The position numbers and the translations under genes are program-made. The notes under the pieces are model-generated. The model worked only from the letters and a program-made list of their open reading frames with translations. It was not told the DNA's origin and made no database searches. 64,000 nucleotides of DNA, from assembly GCA_032719365.1 (NCBI GenBank), contig CM064861.1, positions 75,202,863-75,266,862 of the forward strand. Direction: 5' to 3'. This document shows, one piece after another, positions 11,034 to 21,338 of the stretch (the stretch's first letter is position 1; every line of letters begins with the position of its first letter). Source of the stretch: Prinsepia uniflora. Taxonomy: Eukaryota; Streptophyta; Magnoliopsida; Rosales; Rosaceae.

Positions 11034-13828
11034 TGTAACGATCCGTCCTGAGTATCGAGATTTAATATTATTTAATTATGATTAGAATGACTAATCTGGG
11101 ATTAATTGAGTGAAATCAGACGAATTGTGCAAAATGACCGTTTTGCCCCTGGGCGTGGGCAAAATGTTGAATTATAATTCGGACGGTCAAATGGACTTTG
11201 ACCAATGACCGTGATGTAGTTTGGGACGTCACGAGTTCATAGACAGGTGGCACGTTCGATTCCGACGTTCGTTGTGAAAGTTATGACGTTCGGAACTCGG
11301 GGGGTATTTTGGTAATTTGGCAGAAAATGGCCCAAATGTTGACTTTTGACCCGGGAGGTCCAACGGCCGAGGGCCAAGGACCGTTACGTAGAGCTAGTGG
11401 ATATGAATTCATGGACAGGTGGCACGCCGAAATCGGACCTCAAATGAGAAATTTATGGGTCACGGATGTCGGTTTCACTATGCACGCATTATGAGGCGAG
11501 GACACGTGGCTTTTTCTGTTTGGGTCAGACATTCTGAGTGGGACATGTGGACCACTAACCTTAAAATAAGGACTTAGATCTGGATTGGTGAGATTGGATT
11601 AATTTATTAGGATTTAAATAATTAAAGAATTCCCACTTAATTCACCTTTTGCTCTGGGCCCTTCAGCTGATCTCTGCCTTCAATTTCAGCCCTTCATCTC
11701 TTGTGCTGTTGCCATCCTCACTGTCCACTTCTTTATTCAAATAACCATCAGATATCTCTCTCCCTCACTCTCATTCTTCCTTTGCCCGTGAAGAAACTTG
11801 AACAAACACAACAGCTCATCTCCTCTGTGCACATGTGTGAATGACTGAGATAGTGAGCGACGACGGGAGGCGGTGAAGGAACGGCGGCAACCACGGTGGT
11901 TCACGGCAAGGTGAGTAACCCGGGAGCTGGTTATCTCCCAGTTTTTGAACGTCAACTTTTGTGGTAGTTTTAAGCTCCTAGTAGAATCTAATGGGACTTA
12001 GGGACAGAAATAGGCCCATGGGACGTGAATTCGAAGCTCGAAGTGGCCTGGATCGGCGGCGAAGACAATCAAAATTTCGAGGTTTCAGATTTTTGTTCAG
12101 AGGTAAAAATCTAGACGTTATTTCTTGTTTTAGATTCCATAGAACCCCTAGTTGAACTTGGACGATCCTGAAGGTGAAAACCCCGTCGAAAATGATCGAC
12201 GAATGGCTGAGAACTAATCGGGTCGACCCGCGGGTCACGGCGACCCGGTTGCAGGACCCGTCCAAGCTTGAAGATGATGAACAGTACGGGCGCGAGGGGG
12301 CGCGTGTAAGGTATTTTGGGGAAACTTTCAACACGACTTTTAATCTATTCAATGTAACGAACATTTTGGAATTGGTTTCGTGTCGATCGGACACCGTTTC
12401 GATATTGTTCGGGATGTCCGAAGGTTTTAAGGCGAGTTTAAAAATAGTTAAAAATTCGGGAAAATTATGGGACTTTAATAGGATGTTAATGAAGAGGTTA
12501 GTGACCCTCTATTGTAATTTGGATAGGATTGGGAGTCCCGGTGATAGTGGTGTGGCCAGGGAAGGCTATGGCACGCGTATCGAGGCACACTGTTAAACGG
12601 TCTGTGAGTGGACTTTGGTTTTATAAATTCTATGCATGCTTAAATTTTTTATATGGATTATGATTGTGATTGTATGATGTGATTTGGATATTGACAAATT
12701 ATACGGTTTCACGTATTTCGAGGCGATTTACGTGCGAGGTTTTCCAGTTTTACACTGATTTTCCATACTTATAACTTTGGATATGATTTCGTGAAATGGT
12801 TTTGAAATTGGAAAGAGAAACTCGAGCATGATGCTCAATTGTTTTGGAAACCTCGGACTTGGAGTCCAATTGAGTTACGTAATCGGGCCAAGGGCCCAAT
12901 TGCTTTATGAAATCAGGCCGGGGGCCCAGTTATTTACGAAATCGGGCTGAGACCCATTTTAGTTATATTATCGGGCCATGGGCTCAATTGATTTATGAAT
13001 TTGGGTCGTGGGCCCAGTGGTTTACAGAATCGGGCATGAGGCCAGTTGAGTTATAAATATGATTTCGGGCCAGGGACCCTAAATGGAATTGTAATGTTGT
13101 GAAATGATTTGAATAAACTGGTTCCATATACCATCTTGATATGAGGTTAAGTGAAGGTCTCCTCCAGGTGTCTGGGAAACTGGAGAAGTCACGGTGCATT
13201 GCCTGCGAGGGGTCATTGTACGGAGCTACCGGACCGTATAGTGACTCAGGAGCATGATTGCTATGATTAGACGTCAGGGACGTCAGACATCGGGGATGTA
13301 AAAAATATTGACCCGGAGAGACCCCGGGCAGCACGCGTTGCTTATGATTATACTGTGAAATATGACGTCTGGAACGTCAAGCGTCGGGGACGCTAGGCAT
13401 CTGGGATGCCGGAGATGGTAATATGGTAAATATGGATTAATGAATCTATGAAATGGTTTTTCGGTTGGATTTATGGTTTACGGTTTTGGGCTAAGGCCCT
13501 AATTCCTTGTTGAGCACATGTTTTGGTTACTGGTTTTCGTGGCATGCATACGTTTTTTATTGGAGGGCATAAATGTCTTATGAAATGTGTTAATAAACTT
13601 ATTTATTTTCGTACACTCACAGCTTTTGTTTTTAAGGCCCTTTAGGTTGATTACGGATGCGACTGCAGCAGAGACTGGGACATCGCACACCTCCTCCATC
13701 TATCCTTGCGCACTCTGGAAGCCCGTTTGGGCAGTGGCAACAGGTTATCCCTTGTCCGACACCACTTGTCAGACGGGAGTATGACACATTCCATGGTAAT
13801 GCTGGGGGGATTGGGATGGGTTGTGTCA
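11034..13828 (+). mobile_element. Solo LTR, A-related family (2.8 kb)
   Basis: A complete LTR from TGTAACGATCCG to TTGTGTCA with perfect 5-bp TSDs (AGAAG) and no interior. Arms CTGTGAGTGGAC (12602-12613) and GTACACTCACAG (13611-13622, one mismatch) bracket about 1 kb. That interval holds nine stem-loop units at about 30-base spacing (12824-13079) and a run of short palindromes (13255-13410). The frame 12174-12596 is open here and partly in other copies but matches no known protein. Confidence 0.9.
12824..13079 (+). repeat. Array of about nine stem-loop units with co-varying arms
   Basis: Units recur every 29-33 bases, each a 5-base arm, 3-base loop and 5-base arm. Examples are GAGCA-TGA-TGCTC (12824-12836), GGACT-TGG-AGTCC (12855-12867), GGGCC-AAG-GGCCC (12885-12897), GGGCC-ATG-GGCTC (12973-12985) and GGGTC-GTG-GGCCC (13003-13015). 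The units end at 13079. Most arm differences keep Watson-Crick or G-U pairing. Confidence 0.8.
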
Positions 13829-13833
13829 AGAAG
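13829..13833. repeat. Right TSD (AGAAG) of solo LTR
   Basis: This repeats 11029-11033 exactly. Confidence 0.85.
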
Positions 13834-14698
13834 TGTGGGTATTGGTAATATCACTGCTGTTAGAACTCATATATGTATTATTTAAAAAATATAATTATAA
13901 AGAAAACGTAGTGTGCATCCCCAACATTCATTGGGAAGATCGAGTTTGTTAATTTAGAATCATTCACTCATTCATAATAAATCTTACATCATATATATAT
14001 ATGAATACAAACCTTATTAAAACCAGCGTACCTTAGAAATCAGATGCTAGGGTACCTTAGAGTCAAACTAGCATTTTATCGTATTCACTCTGCATCGATT
14101 TTAATTTTTAATTGTTGGTAGTAATTTTTTTCAAATTGTACGAACTACCCTAAATTGGAAGATCAAAGAATGTTGCCTTTATTTCATGTTTGACCAAGGG
14201 AAGTGGAAATTTCTAGGACTTCCATGTCTGCTTCCTTAATATCTCTGAAATTGTTGGACATGAATTGGAATTCAAAGGGAAAGAGATAAAACTCAAACAC
14301 GGAAAATATTGCAGAAAAACAAAAAAGAAAGTAGAAAAAGAAAGCAGATACCACACCTTAAGTATGAAATTGAAAATCAAATCAATTTCAATAGCCATGA
14401 TCATTCTAATTGTTATTATTTAAAATCTGAATTGATAGAAGGAGAAGGGATATTACCTTGAGAAGTGAGAATGAGGTAGTTATACAAAAGTTATGCTAAT
14501 GTTGCTTGGGGGAGGAGATAGAAAAAAACCTCTAGAGTTTTTATGATAGTATGAATAAATTAAAATAAATAATAATTAAAATATGAGGAATTTGAGCATT
14601 CATCGTATTACAAAATAAACATAGGAATATTATTGGAATAATGAAAGTTTCATTAAAAAAAAAGTTTTTTTCAGCTTAAATGCACCGTGAACTTGCAC
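13834..14698. other. AT-rich non-LTR sequence
   Basis: This continues the sequence interrupted by the solo LTR. It includes an (AT)n run near 13990-14000 and possible weak minus-strand exon-like stretches near 14160-14290, but I could not build a convincing gene. It ends where the A-type LTR begins. Confidence 0.6.
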
Positions 14699-14870
14699 TG
14701 TAACGACCCGTCCCGAATATCGGGATTTAATAATATTTAATGGTGATTTACTAATCTGGGATTAGTTGTGTGATTTCGGACGAATTGTGCAAAATGACCG
14801 TTTTGCCCCTAGGCGTGGGCAAAACGTTGACTTTTAATTCGGATGGTCAAATGGACTTTGACCGATGACC

Positions 14871-14892
14871 GTGACGTAGTTCGGGACGTCAC
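14871..14892. promoter_or_regulatory. Inverted TGACGT pair in conserved LTR box
   Basis: GTGACGT and ACGTCAC form 7-base perfect arms around an 8-base spacer. TGACG is the core bound by TGA-class bZIP factors (as-1 type elements), which suggests an LTR promoter element; binding is inferred. The box and the following GAGTTCATAGACAGGTGG-like stretch recur in nearly every LTR here. Confidence 0.5.
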
Positions 14893-15973
14893 GAGTTCAT
14901 AGACAGGTGGCACGTTCGATTCCGACGTTCGTGGTGAAAGTTATGATGTACGGAAGTTCATGGGCGTTTTCGTAATTTGAACGTAATAAGGGGGAAATGT
15001 TGACTTTTTGATCGGGTGGTCCGATGGCCGAGGACCGTTAGGAAGGTCTCGATGCCCTGAGTTTGTAGACAGGCGGCACGCATCAATCGGAGTCTGTATG
15101 ACCGAGTTACGGGTCAGGATGCGTGAGGGGCATTTTGGTAATTTTCTGCACAAGGGCAGAATTGTAATTTCACGGGGGGTACTGTTTCATTGAACATCCG
15201 TGAAGGTGGATGCTTTTTGCGATCGATCTCGTGATTGTTTATCAATTTAATTGAGTTAATTGGACCAGTATGAGGTGGAATTGCACATGTTTGGTGCTGG
15301 CAATCGATCAAAAGGACATGGGCACTGGTTGTTTAATGTTTTCGGGTCAGTGCAGGGGAACTTTGCACAGTCATTTGAGGACACTTTTGGACGCCTTTAA
15401 CGGCTGAATTGAATTAAAAGAATGGTGAGTGAGTCGAGAGTGGTTCACTGAGATTGAGAATGAGAGGAATGAGTGAGTTTGGGGCTGGAATTCTCTGAAA
15501 ACCCGAAACTGGGTTCTGGGAAATTCAAATACAAATTCCTAGTTTTAGGCCAGCCCAAGCCTAATTGAGGATGGATTGAGCTTTCTGGAAGTTCAACGAG
15601 TCGAACCAGATCAAATGGAGCAAGCTTTGGGGCTCCTAGGGCCGTGGACGGACGAGGTGGACGGCCGGAAAACTCGAGCTTGAGTTGTGGTGATTGAGGT
15701 AATGTCGTGTTCAATTAATCATGCTAATTGGTTCGTGTTAGTCCTTATATGCTTCATATGAAGTTAATTTGACAATGGTTAAGGATTGATGGAGTTTTGG
15801 TGATTGACCCGTTTTGGGTGATCACGGGTTAATGGCTTGATTAAGGAATAGTTGATGTTGATCGATGTCACAGAACTGAAATTCATATGCTAATGATTGT
15901 TTTAGGATCAAGAACGGATTGAATTGATGTCGAATTGGGTGTGATTGAATCGGATCCTATCGCGGGTAATCAG

Positions 15974-16047
15974 ACCCGTTTACCAGACAAACGGGTGAAG
16001 GTGGTGACTGTAGCAGTCACTGTAGCAGGCGCGTGGCTTTCACGCGC
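15974..16047. repeat. Three consecutive perfect hairpins in LTR
   Basis: ACCCGTTT/AAACGGGT (15974-15981 with 15989-15996), GTGACTG-TAG-CAGTCAC (16004-16020) and GCGCGTG-GCTTT-CACGCGC (16029-16047). The same order appears in copy 2, and partly in the LTRs at 3100-3190 and 62090-62200. Confidence 0.75.
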
Positions 16048-16374
16048 AGCCACTCACGGCGGCGCGTGACGGCGCGTGGGCACGAATCTCGAGGTGAGGT
16101 CAACATGACTTTTATCCTATACAATGTTACGAACATTTTGGGATTGGTTTCGTGTCGATCGGATCCCGTTTCGTTATTGTTCGGGATGTCCGAAGGTTTT
16201 AAATCCAGTTTAAAAATACTTAAAAATTCGGGAAAATTACGGGACTTGAATAGGTTGTTAATGATGAGGTTAGTGATCCTCTAATGTGATTTGAACAGGA
16301 TTGGGAGTCCCGGTGATTGTGGTGTGGCCCGGGAAGGCCTATGGCACGCGTATCGAGGCACTCGGTTAAACGGT

Positions 16375-17426
16375 CTGTGAGTGGACATTGGTTTTATAAA
16401 TTCGATGCATGCATAACTGTTTCATGATTTTTATAATTGTGATTATATGATTTATGTTGGATATCAGTGAATTTATATGTTTTCACGCATTTCGAGGCGA
16501 TTTACGTGTTTGCACGTGAATCGAGATTTTCTGGATTTGCACTGATTTCCATAAATGTGGTTGGATATGATTTCATGAAACGGTTACGGATTTGTTAAAA
16601 TGAATCGGGCCAGGGGCCCAGTTAACTTATAAATCGGGCCAGGGGTCCAGTTAACTTATGAATCGGGCCAGGGGCCCAGTTAACTTATAAATCGGGCCAG
16701 GGGTCCAGTTAACTTATGAATCGGGCCAGGGGCCCAGTTGACTTATGAAATCGGGCCAGGGGCCCAATTGATTTATATATGCGATTTCGGGTCGGGGACC
16801 CTAAAATGGAATTGAATAAATGATTTTGGATTTGATTTAACTATTTGGAATTATGACGGTTTTATGGAAATTCGGGGCAGGGCCCATGTGAAATTTTGGA
16901 AATGAATAATTGAATGTGTTCCACAAAACCATCTCGATATGAGGATATTTATATCCTGGTCTCCTCCAAGTGTCGGGGACACTGGAGAAGTCACGGTGCA
17001 TTGTCTGCGAGGGCTCATTGTACGGAGCTACCGGACCGTATAGTGATCCAGGAGCAGGATTGTTGGACGTCATGGACGTCAGACATCGGGGATGTCAGAG
17101 ATATGGACCCGGTGAGACCCCGGACAGCACGCGTTGCTTAATACCGTGAGATATGACGTCTGGAACGTCAAGCGTCTAGGACGCTAGGCATCGGGGATGC
17201 TGGAGATGGAAAAATAATAAATGAATATTACTGGATTGATGAAATAACTCTTGGATTGACTTTTGGAATTTGAAACTATGCTTTGGTTTCCGGGCTAAGG
17301 CCCTAAATGGTTATTTCTAAATAAATATGGGATTATTGGTTTTGGTGCATGCATATGATTTTACTGAGGGGCATATATGTCTTATAAATGTTTTAAGCAG
17401 ACTTGTTTATTTTCGTCCACTCACAG
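16375..17426 (+). repeat. Bracketed LTR core: inverted 12-bp arms around stem-loop arrays
   Basis: Left arm CTGTGAGTGGAC and right arm GTCCACTCACAG are exact reverse complements 1.05 kb apart. A GCATGC-containing palindrome lies just inside each arm (near 16405 and 17347). Equivalent brackets are at 1860-2800, 6601-7604, 12602-13622, 23022-24073, 32782-34172, 36152-36862, 41448-42323 and 60921-61803. Confidence 0.8.
16607..16801 (+). repeat. 28-29-bp tandem stem-loop array, LTR copy 1
   Basis: Six units of GGGCC-AGG-GGCCC (some with GGTCC) plus spacer AGTTAACTTATAAATC-like sequence, ending in GGGTC-GGG-GACCC (16789-16801), which keeps pairing by a double change. The same array is at 23254-23448. 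Confidence 0.85.
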
Positions 17427-17634
17427 CTTTTGTTTTTAATGCCCTTCAGGTTGATTCCGGATACGATTACAGCAGAGACTTGAGCATCGCACACCTCCTC
17501 CATCGATCCTTACGCACTCTGGAAGCCCGTTTGGGCAATGGCAATCGGTTATCCCTTGTCTGACGCCTCTTGTCAGACGGGAGCACGTCACATTCCATGG
17601 TAATCCCGGGGGGATTGGGATGGGTCGTGTCAAG

Positions 17635-17647
17635 TGGTATCAGAGCA
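17635..17647 (+). other. Primer binding site, tRNA-iMet type
   Basis: TGGTATCAGAGCA lies two bases after the LTR end. It is complementary to the 3' end of plant initiator tRNA-Met, the usual primer for these elements. Confidence 0.9.
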
Positions 17648-20600
17648 GGTTTTGCTCTTTTGTGCGCAAAGGTCGAGGGTGTGATGTCTCTTGGGGCTGC
17701 GGTTCCGTTGTCAACCTGATAGATAGTTTTGGGTTTGTATGGTGAATTGGGTGTGTTTGGCCGATACGCCGTGCATTGATGCGATTCAACCCAAGTGGGG
17801 TTGTATACGATTAACTGGTAATATGGGACCGTCAGTTCGGTCATGTGATTATGGATTGTTGTGCCATTCGGCACAGCTGGGTTCAGGGAACCCCATTGGA
17901 ATAATGTTATGGAAATACGAAACTCAGTTGAGTATTGGTCTAAGTTATGGACCCTGGTAGTGTTGGCTAGTGTATGGGGTGTTGGTGCATCGAAGTTAGC
18001 CGATGACCTTCGTGGTGGAACCCACGTTGAATTGACGATTGGATTGGATTTGACGTCTATGCGATGTCAGGACTGCGGGGTCGGTCAGGTTGTGGATTTT
18101 ACTACAGAGGGTAGTTGGGTTCGGTGGAACCCTAGGGTGTGATTTTGGAACCCTAAATTATAATTGATTAACCAAAAGGTGAACCTTAAGTGAGAACTTG
18201 TGCTGCGACGAGCGGCTGAGGTCATGGATGACCATGTGGATGACTCTAGTGAGTCTTATGGGTTTCGATCTACGGATACGGTTATGAGAAAATATGGAAT
18301 CCCGTGTTGGATCTAATATTAGTGTGTTGTGTGGATACGGATCTTGACAACGATGACTGTTGGTCGACAGTTGTGTAGAGATGACTGGCTATCGAGGGTA
18401 TTCAGTGTGGCTTTCACATTTGAGGATCAGGGGATGTTCAGGGAACGTCCATTATCCTGATGTGCCAGTGGTCAAATTGGAGGTACCCATAGTCGTGGGG
18501 TACGAGTGATGTTACGGGATCGTTGTTCGGAATGAACGAAGATCCAGGGTAACAACTTTGCACACAGTGTGCTAGCACGGATGTTCGTGTGCTAGCATGG
18601 ATGTTCGTGTGCTATGTATGGATGTTGGTATGGTGATACCTTTATGCCAATACTAGTATGGATGCCTGTGTGCTGATACTAGTGTTGATGATAGTACGTT
18701 GGTGCTGGTGCTAGCGCTGGTGCAGGTGACAGTAATTGTGATGACGATGAGCCCCCAGTTGGGGTGTGACTCCGTCATGATGGACAGATGATTGGTATCT
18801 GCGACTCAGTGGTGGTTGAGTCTTGGACTGGATGGGATCCAGTGGAGGTTGTGTCGTGTTGGGATAAGTCCCAACCGATATACGATGACTTGTGATGAAC
18901 GGTTAAAATGGTATGATTGAAATTTGGGGAATCTTGGGATGCTGTTCCCTATGTCAGGTGTATTGGTGGATTTGGGGAGTTGTTGTCAACTCCGAGATTG
19001 GTATGTTGGTATACTTCTTATATCCCCAGAGAGTACAAGGAAATTATTGAAATTGGAAAAGTCGGAGAAACCATTCGTGGTATTGAGGTGTGATTTTGTG
19101 ATTGCGAATCACTTGGAACCTGAGGATTGAACCTGTATGGGTTGAGATGTGAGACGAAGGCAGTATGGTATGCACATCCAGGCAGAGTTGAGGAAATTTG
19201 CGTTCGGAATCGGGGTGTGTGCATACATGATTATTGACGGACGTGAGGTCCGAGTAATGAATTGATTGTGGACACGTGGTGGTCCAAGTGAGGTATGGAC
19301 GTGGGCAGTCCAGTGGTTGGACTTGACATCTCATTGGGAGCATGTCTGTTTCCAACATGGTTGGAACTCCCGATCCGGGGAGAGTTGTGATTGGGGGAAC
19401 GAGAGGAGTGCTCGTTTCCGCATCAGTGATTGGTATTCCGAAGTCATTAGGGTTGACTTCATATTTCCTGCCGTGGCAGATGATGATTGTTGCTACCAGT
19501 ACGTTGAGCGTGTATTGGTAGGTGGACCCATGTTTGGCTTGGGTTCATTGGACACAAGAAGTTTTGTATGATTTTGGATTTGGTGGTGATATGCGTGGTC
19601 ATCTTTCCACCAAGGGAAATTTGGCGAAGGATTCAATTGAGGGTGTAAGACCCTACGATCAGCTTCCAGATGGATTGTTAGCTATGTGAGCATGTGTGGA
19701 TCCTAGGTGGATCTGATTTGTGATGTTGTCGACTTTGGTCGATGTGACGATCTAGGATCGTGATGTTACTTGTCGGGTGACGTAGCAATGGATATGGATT
19801 GTGATCGTGATGATCCAGATTGGACGTGAGTTTATCACTCTTACCTTGATATGTGAGTCGTAAATGACGGGACTGAACTTCGTTTCAAAGTGGAGTCCTT
19901 ATGGTTTGTGACTTGGTTGAGTAGGTTTCCGATGTGGTCGGATTTCGTCAACCTTTGACGTGTGGATATTGGGATTGGCTTCCCTATGGAGTCAATCGAG
20001 TGTTTTGGACAGGCAACCGATAGATTCGGTTATGTTACGTCTTGATGGACGTGAACGAGATTTTGGGTTTTGGAATCGAATTTCTGGGTGACGATGCAGG
20101 ATTCGATTGCGAAGCTCGAAAATGGATTACTGGATTTGGGTGCGGAATGATTATTCCAATGCTAGCTTACGGAATAATGATTTCGGATTCGGATTTGGAC
20201 ATGGAATAAAAAAATATGATGTCTGGGTTCGGGTTCGGGATTTATTACGAAATTGCGGATTCGAATTCGGTATTGGAACTAGATGACGGGTGGAGTTCGT
20301 TTTGTCTCATGTTGGTTTGGGCAAAGGTACTCCATTTTTGGAACGTGTTTGGCTACGACCTAGGTGGTTGTAGGCGGATTGATGGATTGATGTACGTACA
20401 GGGTACGTTGTGCGAGCATTGTTACGGGTTAGGCTGAGTGATGCCTAATGGCGGTACATGGGATGTACCGGTGGTGTATGATTAAACGTGTTGGTAATCG
20501 GCTTGGTTCCGATATCATTTGTTTGGTTGTGATTGTGGACTGGACATTGGATACTGTGCGCTGTGCAGATTGATTTTGCCGGGTTCAGTGATTGTATGAG

Positions 20601-21324
20601 CAGGTGCTCTTAGCCATGGTTGGCTAGTGGAACCCTGGTATTGAGATGTGTGATCACTGCTGGGCTGGTATTCAATGTGTTCTAGTTACACCACTTGATT
20701 GTGTAAGTTGATGGTACACTCAGGATGAGTGAATTGGTGGTCTGAGTAACCACGAGTAGCCTTGTGTGATTTTATCACACCGTGATTTCCCAGCGTTTTG
20801 GTTCGCTGAGGGAGTCGGCGATTATGGACATTGAGATTATTTTGTGTCGCAGGATTGGGCTTACCCTGCGAATTGAGATCATGTGGTTGATCTTACGCTA
20901 CATCGAGGGTGATGTAGTACGTGGTGTTGTCACGGACGGACAGATGGTTGGGGCTTTACTTGGGTGGTAAAGCTTAGCAGTGACAGTTTGACTGGTGGTG
21001 TCAGCGTGGACTGAAAAATGAGATTTGGTGACTCCTAATGGGAGCAAATGTAAGGATGTATTGGCAATGGAAGGGAACCGTCTAGCTGAAAGAGTCAGCT
21101 AAATGGTTAAGCGATTTTATCACGAATCAGGTGATTATGTCCACTCGAGGTGGTCGAATGTTGTTGATTGTGACGTATAACTGTGATGGGATGTCTGGGT
21201 ACAGACGAGGCTGGTGTTGACCCAGCAAGTGGGTGTACAGGTGTACACATGTTATGAGGTCGAAATGTTTTCCACGTGGTGGTTGTGGAATAAGGTTATT
21301 GGTAATTTCGAGGACGAAATTCTT

Positions 21325-21338
21325 TAAAGAGGGAAGGT
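21325..21338 (+). other. Polypurine tract
   Basis: AAAGAGGGAAGG directly precedes the second LTR at 21339. This is the plus-strand priming site of the element. Confidence 0.8.

Larger units (their letters stand above)
14699..17632 (+). mobile_element. A-family LTR, copy 1 (5' LTR of LARD-like element)
   Basis: A 2.93-kb LTR starting TGTAACGACCCG and ending GTGTCA, followed two bases later by a primer binding site. By eye it is about 98-99% identical to copy 2 (21339-24279), so the insertion is recent. Notable parts are an inverted TGACGT pair (14871-14892), three perfect hairpins (15974-16047), arms CTGTGAGTGGAC (16375-16386) and GTCCACTCACAG (17415-17426), and a GGGCC-AGG-GGCCC array (16607-16801). 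The five bases before it are TGCAC; no matching right TSD is found because the 3' end of the composite is lost. Confidence 0.9.
17633..21338 (+). mobile_element. Internal region of LARD-like non-autonomous retrotransposon
   Basis: About 3.7 kb between two A LTRs. It begins with a tRNA-iMet type primer site (17635-17647) and ends with GAGGACGAAATTCTTT and a purine-rich tract (21325-21338), as in plant Ty3 elements. No gag, protease, reverse transcriptase or integrase motifs are visible; the longest open frames are about 100 codons and resemble nothing known. Features include a GTGCTAGCAC-containing short repeat (18560-18620), a block homologous to the B-type LTR (about 20068-20290), and a GTGTGAT-TTT-ATCACAC hairpin near 20764-20780. 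It presumably relies on an autonomous relative for its proteins. Confidence 0.8.

Noticed and set aside
14160..14520. Possible minus-strand gene with exons near 14160-14290 and 14457-14520
   Set aside because: Splice sites are weak, and the peptides are short and not recognisable.
16607..16801. CRISPR-like array (28-29-base repeats)
   Set aside because: The spacers are as conserved as the repeats, the array lies inside plant LTRs, and there are no cas genes. It is a tandem stem-loop repeat.
16375..17426. Spliced intron inside the LTR (GTGAGT donor, CACTCACAG acceptor)
   Set aside because: The arms look like splice sites in the A and B families, but in D, E, F and H the right arm ends CACAC, not CAG. 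Conservation follows complementarity of the arms rather than splice consensus.
18560..20440. Short open frames in the A interior as gag or pol genes
   Set aside because: Longest about 100 codons, no zinc knuckle, protease, reverse transcriptase or integrase motifs, and near-identical copies do not show protein-like conservation.
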